From: Burkholderiales bacterium
Lineage (GTDB): Bacteria; Pseudomonadota; Gammaproteobacteria; Burkholderiales; Burkholderiaceae_A
NCBI GenBank assembly: GCA_030834045.1
Contig: JAURFZ010000020.1
Location: 1 to 14,641, forward strand
DNA length: 14,641 nt
Direction: 5' to 3'
Below are positions 7,510 to 14,448 of this stretch, in pieces. The notes under the pieces are model-generated. The model was not told the origin of the DNA and did no database searches. It saw only the letters and a program-made list of their open reading frames with translations. Position 1 is the stretch's first letter; each line of letters begins with the position of its first letter. The translations under genes and the position numbers were made by a program.

Positions 7510-7833
7510 CTAGCCAAGGAATTCGCTGGGCCGCTTTTGAACCCATTCAATGAATTTGTTTATCTCAGGATGGGTCTTTAAGGCATCCCACGAGTTAAAG
7601 TGACGGGCAAGCTCACGGGGCTTAAAGGTTTGATGAATTTTTTGGTGGCAGACCTTGTGAATCAACTGCTTTTCTCGGCCACCCTGAGAGCGCGGTGTAA
7701 GATGATGTTCATCCACAGAGTCCCCCGGCGTTAACAGTCGGCCGCACAAGGGGCATAGCTGAACAGCCTGCGCTGCGGCAATAACATCCGCATCATCCCC
7801 TTCTTGCCAGCGAAGTAATCGTTTAGAAACCAT
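7510..7833 (-). CDS. Small HNH-type nuclease domain protein
   Basis: A 107-residue protein, almost all one HNH/zinc-finger domain: CPLCGR (C27, C30), then DEHHLTPRSQGG (H43, H44) and KVCHQKIH (C62, H63, H67). Two CxxC-like pairs would bind structural zinc, and the histidines would form the beta-beta-alpha metal nuclease site. The C-terminal part, ELARHFNSWDALKTHPEINKF, belongs to a chromosomal family of stand-alone HNH proteins that I recall from proteobacteria, with no assigned target. The central Asn of the name motif is not obvious, so activity is not certain. It starts at the ATG at 7833, only 12 nt from the divergent permease start, and ends 86 nt before the efflux adaptor; it may be cotranscribed with the efflux pair or be separate. 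No restriction or phage partner is nearby. Confidence 0.75.
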   Translation of the reverse strand: MVSKRLLRWQEGDDADVIAAAQAVQLCPLCGRLLTPGDSVDEHHLTPRSQGGREKQLIHKVCHQKIHQTFKPRELARHFNSWDALKTHPEINKFIEWVQKRPSEFLG

Positions 7834-7845
7834 GGTCTTTAGTCA

Positions 7846-8412
7846 ATGTTAAGTCTCGAGTGGCTGGCCGCAGGGCTTGGATTATTGGGCGTCGTGCTTG
7901 GCCTACGCGAGAACGTGTGGGTATGGCCCGTGTTTATTGCGTCGAGTGCAATTTACTTGGCTGTCTACCTCAGGGTGGATCTTATCGGACAAGCTGTCCT
8001 TATGTTGGTCTTTATCCTGACCTCGCTTTGGGGTTTGTGGAATTGGCGACAGGCGAATACTGGCCTCTCGGGCTCGGTTTTAAAGGGGCCAGGCTGGCTC
8101 ACGACCGCGCAGCGTCTGTACTTTCTTCTAGCGGTTGTGGTGTTGGCGGCTGCCTTCTTTATTTGGTTTGCGGGGATGGAGCAGCATCCAAATCCTTGGC
8201 TCGATGCATCGGTGACTGCGGTCAGCCTTATTGCCATGGTGTTAATGGGTATGAAACGAATTGACTGCTGGCTTGCATGGCTTGCTGCCAACGCCGCCTC
8301 TGTGGTTCTGTTTATGCAACAGGCCCTCTGGCCCACCGCAGCCTTGTACTTTATTCAGTTTGGTCTGGCCTATTGGGGTCTGCGATTGTGGACACGACGT
8401 CAGGCGCTTTAA
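7846..8412 (+). CDS. PnuC/PnuT-family vitamin permease, possibly thiamine-specific
   Basis: A 188-residue, mostly hydrophobic protein with about seven membrane segments (near 5-22, 27-42, 46-67, 86-109, 121-135, 141-158, 162-181). Family marks are SLEWLAAGLGLLGVVLGLRE with N23 and WVWP, then LWGLWNW at 61-67, and LDASVTAVSLIA. These proteins let a vitamin cross the inner membrane by facilitated diffusion; a kinase then traps it. PnuC itself takes nicotinamide riboside, while PnuT homologues controlled by TPP riboswitches take thiamine. The segment that in PnuC usually reads AQ...K..ENW is AM (130-131) and K137..IDCW (139-142) here, hinting at another substrate. An in-frame TAG at 7840-7842 forces the ATG at 7846, which lacks a clear ribosome-binding site. 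It overlaps the kinase gene that follows. Family is secure; substrate is inferred from context. Confidence 0.85.
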   Translation: MLSLEWLAAGLGLLGVVLGLRENVWVWPVFIASSAIYLAVYLRVDLIGQAVLMLVFILTSLWGLWNWRQANTGLSGSVLKGPGWLTTAQRLYFLLAVVVLAAAFFIWFAGMEQHPNPWLDASVTAVSLIAMVLMGMKRIDCWLAWLAANAASVVLFMQQALWPTAALYFIQFGLAYWGLRLWTRRQAL

Positions 8413-8969
8413 AGGTTGCGGTTATTGGTGCAGAGTCCACGGGTAAGACAACCCTCTGCCAGTTGCTTGCCGCTGGGCTCGATGGGCTTCATTTTGAGGA
8501 GCCCCTGCGGCAGTGGGTGGCTCGGAAGGGGCGTCCCCCAAGGCAAGACGAGCAGTTGGAAATCGTTGAAGCCCAGCAGCAGCAAGAGCTTCTTGGTATG
8601 CAGCAGGCTATCGCGTTTGAAAAGCGGTGGCTTTTCTGCGACTCAGCGCCCTTTGTAACGGCCGCCTACAGCCGCTACTACTTCAAGGATGCAAGCCTTG
8701 ACAATCTGGCGTCTTCGCATCATCAGGCGAACTATGCCGCAACCCTGTTTTGTCTGCCGCAGGGTCTTGATTGGGTCGCTGAGCCGGGGCAGCGTGACAG
8801 TCCAAAGGCCCGTGAGGTGGTCCATCAGATACTCCTAGAGCTTGTTAAGCCAACCAACTCCGACCGACTTATTTTTTTATCAGGAGGGCTTAAGGAGCGC
8901 TGTGAATTTGCCTCGGCTTCATTAAACCGTTTACACTCCGAATTCGCTAGGGGTCCCGAAACCTCTTAA
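8388..8969 (+). CDS. NadR-like P-loop kinase (ribosylnicotinamide or thiamine kinase)
   Basis: A 193-residue P-loop ATPase like the C-terminal ribosylnicotinamide kinase domain of NadR. Walker A is GAESTGKTT (residues 14-22), a Walker-B-like strand ends in WLFCD (D85) with APFVTAAYSRYYF following, and the lid/phosphate region is PGQRDSPKAREVV (133-145). NadR's adenylyltransferase and DNA-binding parts are absent. It probably phosphorylates the compound brought in by the overlapping permease, trapping it in the cytoplasm. The neighbouring TPP riboswitch makes thiamine a real alternative to nicotinamide riboside. I placed the start at the GTG at 8388, inside the last 25 nt of the permease gene and 9 nt after a GGGG; the frame is open further upstream but conservation begins just here. 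ATP-binding is secure, substrate is not. Confidence 0.78.
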   Translation: MDTTSGALKVAVIGAESTGKTTLCQLLAAGLDGLHFEEPLRQWVARKGRPPRQDEQLEIVEAQQQQELLGMQQAIAFEKRWLFCDSAPFVTAAYSRYYFKDASLDNLASSHHQANYAATLFCLPQGLDWVAEPGQRDSPKAREVVHQILLELVKPTNSDRLIFLSGGLKERCEFASASLNRLHSEFARGPETS

Positions 8970-9008
8970 GCCAGCCGAAGTTTCTTGCGCGTTTTTGAAG
9001 TAAAGCTA

Positions 9009-9107
9009 AGAACTTTGTCTGGGTTAAGGGCCTTTTTTAAGGCGGGTGAGACAAACCCTTTGAACCTGATCGAGTTAAGACTTGCGCAGGGAAGCGTGAA
9101 GAGTTGC
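9009..9107 (+). promoter_or_regulatory. TPP riboswitch (THI element)
   Basis: The conserved thiamine pyrophosphate aptamer is easy to read. P2 is GGGTT (9021-9025) with AACCC (9054-9058); P3 is GCCTT-TTTT-AAGGC (9030-9043); the junction TGAGA is at 9047-9051. The second arm has CCTTTGAACCTGATC (9057-9071), a short P5 around GAGTTAAGACTT, and GCGCAGGGAAG (9084-9094). E. coli thiM has the same order with TGAGA, CCTGATC and GCGTAGGGAAG. P1 can form between AACTTT (9011-9016) and AAGAGTT (9099-9105). It lies 60 nt before the TonB-dependent receptor, so TPP should repress that gene. It follows the kinase stop by about 40 nt. Identification is strong; the control mode is inferred. Confidence 0.93.
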
Positions 9108-9142
9108 CCGCCTTCCTTCTCTAGGCCTGCCGCTCGTCCGTT

Positions 9143-9160
9143 TCCCCTTCGCTTTGGGAG
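9143..9160 (+). promoter_or_regulatory. Possible ribosome-site-hiding hairpin of the riboswitch
   Basis: The receptor's ribosome-binding site GGGAG (9156-9160) is 6 nt before the ATG. Just upstream, TCCC (9143-9146) can pair with GGGA (9156-9159) across a 9-nt loop, which would hide it. The segment AAGCG at the aptamer's 3' edge (9092-9096) could pair with CGCTT (9150-9154) and open that hairpin. No U-tract follows, so control of translation rather than of transcription termination is the better guess. The stem is short. Confidence 0.4.
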
Positions 9161-9166
9161 ACGTTT

Positions 9167-11389
9167 ATGGGTAACTTTTTTACTTCTCTGCCTCGCGGTG
9201 GTCGTTGTCTAGGCCTAGCCCTGGGGCTATGTTCGCTTTCCGTCTTCTCCCAGACTGCCACAGTACTGCCCGACATCGAGGTTAAGGCCTCGCCAGGCTC
9301 GTCCCTGGACGTTGGCATGGGCGTGGGCTCGCCTCAGACTCAGTTTTTTATAGGAACAGACTGGATGACACAGCCCCTCTCAGGCCAGGTCATTGACCAG
9401 GCCGACATGGCCCTCGTGGGGCCAGGTCGCCTAACCGACCTCCTGCGTCTGGACAGCTCGGTCGAGCCTTATTACAGCCCTGTGGGCTATTACGAGGGCT
9501 TTCTTATTCGAGGCTTTGCCGTTGACCCTATGCTGGGTAGTCGCGTAAATGGCGTCCCCGTTGTAGGGGAGTCGCGGTTGAACATGCAGAACAAGCAACA
9601 GGTTCAGACCCTGCGTGGTCCTGCTGGGACTTGGGCTGGAGCGGGCACGTCGGCGGGCCTTATCAACCTAGTAACCGAGCGGCCGCGCGATGGTCGCGAG
9701 GTTGACTTAACCGCAGAGTCACGTGGGTCTCTGGGTGCAGGCATCGACCTTGGACAGACGGGCCCACAAGGTGGCTGGCGGCTTAACGCCGCCATTGATC
9801 ATTTGAGGCCCGAGGCCCGGGGGGCTGATGGTGGCTCAGGGATGGTAAGCCTGGCTCTCGACCGGCCGTTTGGCTCGAGGTCGGTTCTTGAGATGGACCT
9901 TGAGTATTCCCGGCACAGTCAGCGCAGTCAGCCAGGCAGTCAGCTTCTGGGTGGCACCACCTTGCCCCCTCTGAATCCGAAGCTTTTGCTGGGTGGCTCC
10001 TCGTGGTCAAAGCCTGTGGTGTTTGACTCGGTTTTCGCTATGGGCCGCCTTAGCCACAACCTTGATTCGAATTCCAAGCTTATGGGAACCGCATCGCTGC
10101 ATCGGGTGAAGACCGACGACCGCAGTAGTTTTCCTTGGGGCTGTTCGGCCACCGCCGGGACCTTAGCGGGCACCTATTTTTGTGCCAATGGTGATTTCAC
10201 CCTTTGGGATTATGGAAGCCTTAGAGAAAAACGCGAGGCGGCCTACCTGGCCATGGATGCGCTCTATACGGTCGAGCAGGACGGCCTAACCCATAAACTT
10301 GCCTTTGGCGCTTCGTACCTAAGGCGCACCACCCGTATGCCGCTCTACATGTGGGATGTGGCGGATACAAACAACAATGGTGAGCTGGATGCGGACTTCG
10401 GTGATTATGCAGACACTGGCAATGTCTTCACCTCAACCTGGACAGGTGGACCCAACCCAAGCCCGTCTTTTAGTGATGCTTTTGACCAGACCATTGAACA
10501 ACTGGCTTTCGTTGCTCATGATCGAGTCACTTTGCGCAATGGGGATAGCTTGGCGGTTGGTGGGCGTTGGGTGAGGCATGATGAAGACCTGAGGGCTAAT
10601 TTCCCTTACTATCCCGCCGTGCGTCGGTCCCAAGACCAGACGATTTTTCTTCCCGGCCTTAGTTACAGCCGTAAGCTTAATGCGGCCAGGGTCTTCGTGG
10701 GTTATCGGCAGGACCTTGAGGCAGGCCAACGTGCACCCTTAAGCAGCGCCAACTACGGTGAGGTTCTCTCGCCTCGGCTTACGGAGTCGTATGAACTTGG
10801 GCTAAGGCTGCAACCGGGTAAAACAGTGGCTTACGAGGCAACCGCCTTTTATACCCATCGGCCCTATAACTTTCGGCGTGATGCTGGCCTGAGTGATGCC
10901 CTGGGTTCCTTTGTTCAACAGGGGAGGGAGTCACGTCTTGGGCTTGAACTTGGCGCCCGAGGTTCTCTGGGGCAGTCACTGTCGGCCCGTCTTGGGCTTA
11001 CCGCCATGCAGGCCAAGGTCTCGGGAACCTCTCAAGATGGAGTCAACGGCAACCATGCCCTGAACACGCCCAGGCTTCGTGCGAATGGCCTGCTTGCTTA
11101 TAAACTCTCCGCTTTACAGGCTACCCAGGCCTCGGTGGTCTGGAGCTATGTTGCCAAGCGACCTGCGACCGCGGACGGGCGGGTTAACCTGCCCTCCTAC
11201 CATCGTTTTGATCTTGGCCTTCTTCACGCGCGCCGACTGGGCGAGGGTACTGGGCTTAGCCTTAGGTTTTACGTCGAGAACGTCTTTGACCATGCCTATT
11301 GGCGTGATGCCGCCGATTTCCTGGGCGATGGCTACCTAACTGCGGGGGCGCCGCGAACCTTCAAGGCAAGCCTCACCCTAAGCCAATAA
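9167..11389 (+). CDS. TonB-dependent outer-membrane receptor, TPP-riboswitch controlled
   Basis: A 740-residue TonB-dependent transporter. A signal peptide (hydrophobic LGLALGLCSLSVF, cleavage probably near 28-31) is followed by LPDIEVKAS (34-42), a TonB-box-like stretch. The plug domain covers roughly 70-175, with GRLTDLLRLDSSVE, YYEGFLIRGFAVDPMLGSRV, and VQTLRGPAGTWAGAGTSAGL. The remainder is a 22-strand barrel ending in TFKASLTLSQ; the final residue is Gln rather than the usual aromatic. It resembles siderophore receptors in sequence, yet the riboswitch just upstream argues for thiamine or a thiamine precursor as cargo. An extracellular loop carries a calcium-loop-like DTNNNGELDADF (400-411). 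The ATG at 9167 has GGGAG at 6 nt. With the upstream permease and kinase it would complete an uptake path. Class is certain; ligand is inferred. Confidence 0.9.
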   Translation: MGNFFTSLPRGGRCLGLALGLCSLSVFSQTATVLPDIEVKASPGSSLDVGMGVGSPQTQFFIGTDWMTQPLSGQVIDQADMALVGPGRLTDLLRLDSSVEPYYSPVGYYEGFLIRGFAVDPMLGSRVNGVPVVGESRLNMQNKQQVQTLRGPAGTWAGAGTSAGLINLVTERPRDGREVDLTAESRGSLGAGIDLGQTGPQGGWRLNAAIDHLRPEARGADGGSGMVSLALDRPFGSRSVLEMDLEYSRHSQRSQPGSQLLGGTTLPPLNPKLLLGGSSWSKPVVFDSVFAMGRLSHNLDSNSKLMGTASLHRVKTDDRSSFPWGCSATAGTLAGTYFCANGDFTLWDYGSLREKREAAYLAMDALYTVEQDGLTHKLAFGASYLRRTTRMPLYMWDVADTNNNGELDADFGDYADTGNVFTSTWTGGPNPSPSFSDAFDQTIEQLAFVAHDRVTLRNGDSLAVGGRWVRHDEDLRANFPYYPAVRRSQDQTIFLPGLSYSRKLNAARVFVGYRQDLEAGQRAPLSSANYGEVLSPRLTESYELGLRLQPGKTVAYEATAFYTHRPYNFRRDAGLSDALGSFVQQGRESRLGLELGARGSLGQSLSARLGLTAMQAKVSGTSQDGVNGNHALNTPRLRANGLLAYKLSALQATQASVVWSYVAKRPATADGRVNLPSYHRFDLGLLHARRLGEGTGLSLRFYVENVFDHAYWRDAADFLGDGYLTAGAPRTFKASLTLSQ

Positions 11390-11433
11390 GAAAGTGGTAG
11401 CCTTCGCAGATCTTTTTATCAGCGGAGGCGAAC

Positions 11434-11913
11434 GTGGTAACTGTCGTGCCGGACCAGGCGGTGAGGGTTCTAAAGCAGTTTCGGGTCATTTTTAGTGCGG
11501 TTAAGGAGCATTACCGCAGGGTTGAGCAAATAACGGGTCTCTCGGGCTCCCATGTCTGGGCTTTGGTGGTGATTGACGAGAACCCAGGGATTCGTCCGGG
11601 TGCCCTTAATGACCGTCTGGCCATTCATCAGTCGACCGCAAGCAACATTGTGAGGCACTTGGTGGCCCAGGGCTACGTGCTTCGTACCCGCAGCCAGTCC
11701 GATGCTAGAGCTTTCGAGCTGGCCTCAACCCCCAAGGGGCATGAACTGTTAGGCAGGGTTCCCGAACCCAAGATGGGCCTTCTGGTGAACGCCTTGGCCG
11801 AAATGCCGAATGCCTCCGTTGCATCCCTTGAGGGTTTACTGGACCATTTAATTGCCCGTATGGGCCAGCCTGCCGCAAGCCAGGGCGCGGCCTTTGAGCC
11901 CCTTATCGACTAA
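11434..11913 (+). CDS. MarR-family transcriptional regulator
   Basis: A 159-residue winged-helix protein. The core is LSGSHVWALVVIDENPGIRP (36-55), the recognition helix HQSTASNIVRHLVAQGYVLR (65-84), and the wing with RSQSDARAFELASTPKG (86-102), typical of MarR dimers that bind small phenolic or other ligands. The start is a GTG at 11434, supported by the strong ribosome site GCGGAGG 5 nt upstream (11422-11428). It lies 44 nt after the receptor stop on the same strand, so it may be cotranscribed with it; it could then control the receptor, itself or the divergently placed symporter operon, but no operator was identified. A bidirectional terminator follows. The family is secure; target and ligand are unknown. 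Confidence 0.85.
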   Translation: MVTVVPDQAVRVLKQFRVIFSAVKEHYRRVEQITGLSGSHVWALVVIDENPGIRPGALNDRLAIHQSTASNIVRHLVAQGYVLRTRSQSDARAFELASTPKGHELLGRVPEPKMGLLVNALAEMPNASVASLEGLLDHLIARMGQPAASQGAAFEPLID

Positions 11914-11970
11914 AACCAGTCGCAGGCGCCTGCTATCACTTATAGGTGTGTTTAAGACTAAAGCGTCAAT

Positions 11971-12001
11971 AAAAAAAGCCCGGAAGAACCGGGCTTTTTT
12001 T
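11971..12001. terminator. Strong bidirectional intrinsic terminator
   Basis: A perfect 13-bp inverted repeat: seven A then GCCCGG (11971-11983), loop AAGAA, then CCGGGC and seven T (11989-12001). It provides a GC-rich stem followed by a T-tract on both strands, so it ends the rightward receptor/marR unit and the leftward symporter unit, whose stops lie at 11913 and 12037. Confidence 0.95.
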
Positions 12002-12036
12002 ATTCTTGTGAGGCGAACCCCACCAGGAACTGCACT

Positions 12037-14124
12037 TTAGTTTGCCATCTTCAGGTCGGGGTAGCGAACCTGGGAGACCATGTCCTGCACCTCACGACTG
12101 GGCGCAGGGGTAATGAGAGTCACAAGGATGATGACCGCAAAACCCAAGGGCACGCCGAAGATACCGGACGAAATCGCCCCAATGCCAAACCACATATCGG
12201 GACCAACAGGCGCTGATCGAGCAATACCCCAAATGGCCTCTCGAAGCCACGCTTGGTTAAGGGACATGTAGTAGAAGCAGATGACGATGCCGGCGATCAT
12301 GCCAAGCGAGGCAGCAATACCCGTTGTGCGCTTCCAGAAAATACCCAGCACAAGTGCGGGGAAGAATCCGGCAGCGGCAAACGAGAAGGCCGCACCCACC
12401 AAGAACAAGATGTCGGCAGGCTTTTGCTGGGCCACCAAGGCGGCTAACACAGCCACAACAAGCAGCATTGTCTTCGAAACCGCTACGCGACGTGACACCG
12501 GTGCATTGGGGTCGATCATCTTGTAGTACACGTCGTGGGACAAAGCGTTTGCCATGGTGAGCAAAAGGCCGTCTGAGGTTGACAATGCAGCCGCCAGACC
12601 ACCTGCTGCCACCATGCCCGAAACCACATAGGGCAGGCCGGCAATCTCTGGCGTTGCAAGCACCACAATGTCGTTACCAATGCGAACCTCGGCAAGCTGA
12701 ACAATGCCGTCCATATTAATGTCGGCTATGCTTAGTAGCTTGGCATCCACCGCACTCCAGTTAGCAACCCAGGCGGGTAAGTTCGCGATCTGACTTCCGA
12801 CAATGTCGTTGTACATGACGAACTTCACAAGCACCGCCAGGGCGGGCGCCGTGAAATAGAGCAGGAAGATGAAAAATAGCGACCAAGTCACCGAGTTACG
12901 GGCCTCACGCACCGAAGGCGTGGTGTAGAAGCGCATCAGGATGTGAGGCAGTGCCGCGGTTCCCAACATGAGCGTAAAGGTCAGAGCCAAGAAATTTAGC
13001 CGTGCTGTGCCCTTCGCAGCGTCGTCCTTGCCAGGGAAAGGATCGGCGTGAGCGCGAGGAGGATTTGCCCGTGCCGCTAAACCCTTTTCACCGTTCAAAA
13101 AGGTCTTGTAGGCTTCAACGTCGGCTGGGAACTTTGCAAGCCGTCCCTCTGTTGCCGTGAGGCCTGCAGGGTCGGATCCCGACGCCTTCAGCTCAGCAAC
13201 CTTAGCCTCAAGAGCGGATTTATCAGCAGCAAAGGATGCTTCGGGGTTCTTGAGTTTCTCGGTTGCAGCAGCAGCCCGGTCCTTGAAGATCTGACGAACC
13301 TCAAGCTCCTTAGGGTCGGCATTAATCTTCTTCTCGAGCGCAGTCACCTTGGTGAGCTGCTGGCCATAGACGAGTTGTGGGATGGGAAAGCCCGTTTGCT
13401 TCACAGACAGCCAGACCACAGGAATCATGTAGGCGATGATAAGAATGATGTACTGAGCCACCTGAGTCCAGGTTACAGCACGCATTCCACCGAGGAACGA
13501 GCAGACCAAAATACCCGAAAGACCTAGGAAGACACCAAGCTCGAAGCTCACACCGGTGAGACGCGTGGTGATAATACCCACACCGTAGATCTGGGCCACC
13601 ACGTAAGTGAAGGAGCAGAGAATGGCGATGGCCACACCAATGAGGCGAGGAATGTTTCCACCGTAACGAGCACCGAGGAAGTCGGGGATGGTGTACTGAC
13701 CAAACTTACGAAGGAAGGGGGCAAGAAAAAGCGCCACCAGCACATAGCCACCCGTCCAGCCCATAATGAAAGCTAGACCGCCATAACCACCGGCGTAAAG
13801 ACCACCGGCCATGCCGATGAAGGAGGCGGCTGACATCCAGTCGGCACCGGTTGCCATGCCGTTAAATACGGCGGGAACCCTGCGGCCTGCAACATAATAA
13901 TCATCGGCTTCGTTTGTACGGCTCATGAAGCCAATGCCGGCATAGAGGACGATGGTTGCGATAAGAAAAACAATACCAATAGCTTGGCTGGATAGACCCA
14001 TTTGTTCTGCAATGGCAAGAACAATACAGAAGGCTAAGAACCCGCCGGTATACCAGGAGTAGACCTTTTTTAGCTGATTAAAAAAGGCACGTTGGGATGA
14101 AGTTGCGTCGAGCATATTGGACAT
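12037..14124 (-). CDS. Sodium/solute symporter, large subunit (VC_2705-type, ActP-like)
   Basis: A 695-residue sodium:solute symporter with about 14 membrane segments. The core matches acetate/carboxylate symporters: NEADDYYVAGRRVPAVFNGM (71-90), GADWMSAASFIGMAG (93-107), and the sodium-site segment AAALSTSDGLLL (511-522). The VC_2705 type works with a small DUF4212 partner, which is encoded directly upstream (2-nt gap). An unusual ~118-residue hydrophilic, helix-forming insert occupies about 257-374, and an EF-hand-like loop DINMDGIVQLAE sits at 468-479; by the positive-inside rule both face the periplasm. The ribosome site GAGGAGG lies within the end of the small subunit gene. Acetate, pyruvate or another short carboxylate is the likely substrate, but sequence does not decide. 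Family secure. Confidence 0.92.
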   Translation of the reverse strand: MSNMLDATSSQRAFFNQLKKVYSWYTGGFLAFCIVLAIAEQMGLSSQAIGIVFLIATIVLYAGIGFMSRTNEADDYYVAGRRVPAVFNGMATGADWMSAASFIGMAGGLYAGGYGGLAFIMGWTGGYVLVALFLAPFLRKFGQYTIPDFLGARYGGNIPRLIGVAIAILCSFTYVVAQIYGVGIITTRLTGVSFELGVFLGLSGILVCSFLGGMRAVTWTQVAQYIILIIAYMIPVVWLSVKQTGFPIPQLVYGQQLTKVTALEKKINADPKELEVRQIFKDRAAAATEKLKNPEASFAADKSALEAKVAELKASGSDPAGLTATEGRLAKFPADVEAYKTFLNGEKGLAARANPPRAHADPFPGKDDAAKGTARLNFLALTFTLMLGTAALPHILMRFYTTPSVREARNSVTWSLFFIFLLYFTAPALAVLVKFVMYNDIVGSQIANLPAWVANWSAVDAKLLSIADINMDGIVQLAEVRIGNDIVVLATPEIAGLPYVVSGMVAAGGLAAALSTSDGLLLTMANALSHDVYYKMIDPNAPVSRRVAVSKTMLLVVAVLAALVAQQKPADILFLVGAAFSFAAAGFFPALVLGIFWKRTTGIAASLGMIAGIVICFYYMSLNQAWLREAIWGIARSAPVGPDMWFGIGAISSGIFGVPLGFAVIILVTLITPAPSREVQDMVSQVRYPDLKMAN

Positions 14125-14126
14125 GA

Positions 14127-14390
14127 TTAATCCTCCTCAGCTTCGGCAACGCCGAATTCTTTATCAATTTGATTCATCGATCGGGCGTAATACCAAATGA
14201 TGAGCACATAGACGACCAATGACCCTTGTGCGCCAACCCAGAAGGCAAAGGGCCAGCCAAAGAAGTCGAATTGCAGGCTCTCGGCGTAGTAGCCCACCAC
14301 GTAGGTGACTACAAACCAAATGGCAAGCAGAACTGCCGTCTTTCGAAGCAGCGCCTGCCAGTAGGCAAGGTGTCGTTCTGTTAGTTGCAT
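14127..14390 (-). CDS. Sodium/solute symporter small subunit (DUF4212)
   Basis: An 87-residue protein with two membrane helices, near residues 17-33 (AVLLAIWFVVTYVVGYY) and 46-67 (PFAFWVGAQGSLVVYVLIIW). The N-terminal RHLAYWQALLRKT and the C-terminal MNQIDKEFGVAEAEED fit the DUF4212 family, the small partner of VC_2705-type symporters. It probably stabilises or assists the 14-helix large subunit encoded 2 nt downstream. The ATG at 14390 is preceded by TGGAGGA at good spacing (14396-14402). Its own 3' end carries the ribosome site of the large subunit, so production of the two is likely coupled. Confidence 0.92.
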   Translation of the reverse strand: MQLTERHLAYWQALLRKTAVLLAIWFVVTYVVGYYAESLQFDFFGWPFAFWVGAQGSLVVYVLIIWYYARSMNQIDKEFGVAEAEED

Positions 14391-14414
14391 GAAGTCCTCC
14401 AGTTAAGTTGTTGT

Positions 14415-14448
14415 GTCCACGGTTTATACGTACCGTTTGATCAGTCAA
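14415..14448 (-). promoter_or_regulatory. Possible promoter and operator of the symporter operon
   Basis: On the minus strand TATAAA (14428-14423) is a good -10, but TTGACT (14448-14443) is only 14 nt upstream; a weaker CATTGA at 16 nt is the alternative -35. An inverted repeat ACGGT-8 nt-ACCGT (14419-14436) covers the -10 and could be an operator. The 5' leader before the small-subunit ATG would be about 30 nt. No experimental or comparative support was available. Confidence 0.4.

Noticed and set aside
7510..7833. The HNH protein as part of a restriction or phage-defence system
   Set aside because: No methyltransferase, helicase, toxin or mobile-element gene lies nearby; neighbours are transport genes, and the protein looks like a common stand-alone chromosomal family.
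8277..8387. Longer N-terminus for the kinase, reaching into the permease gene
   Set aside because: The added residues are the shifted-frame reading of the permease and resemble no kinase; the GTG at 8388 comes right before the conserved strand and Walker A.
9029..9044. GGGCC-T6-AAGGC looks like a small intrinsic terminator after the kinase gene
   Set aside because: It is the P3 stem-loop of the TPP aptamer: the T-run is in the loop, not after the stem.
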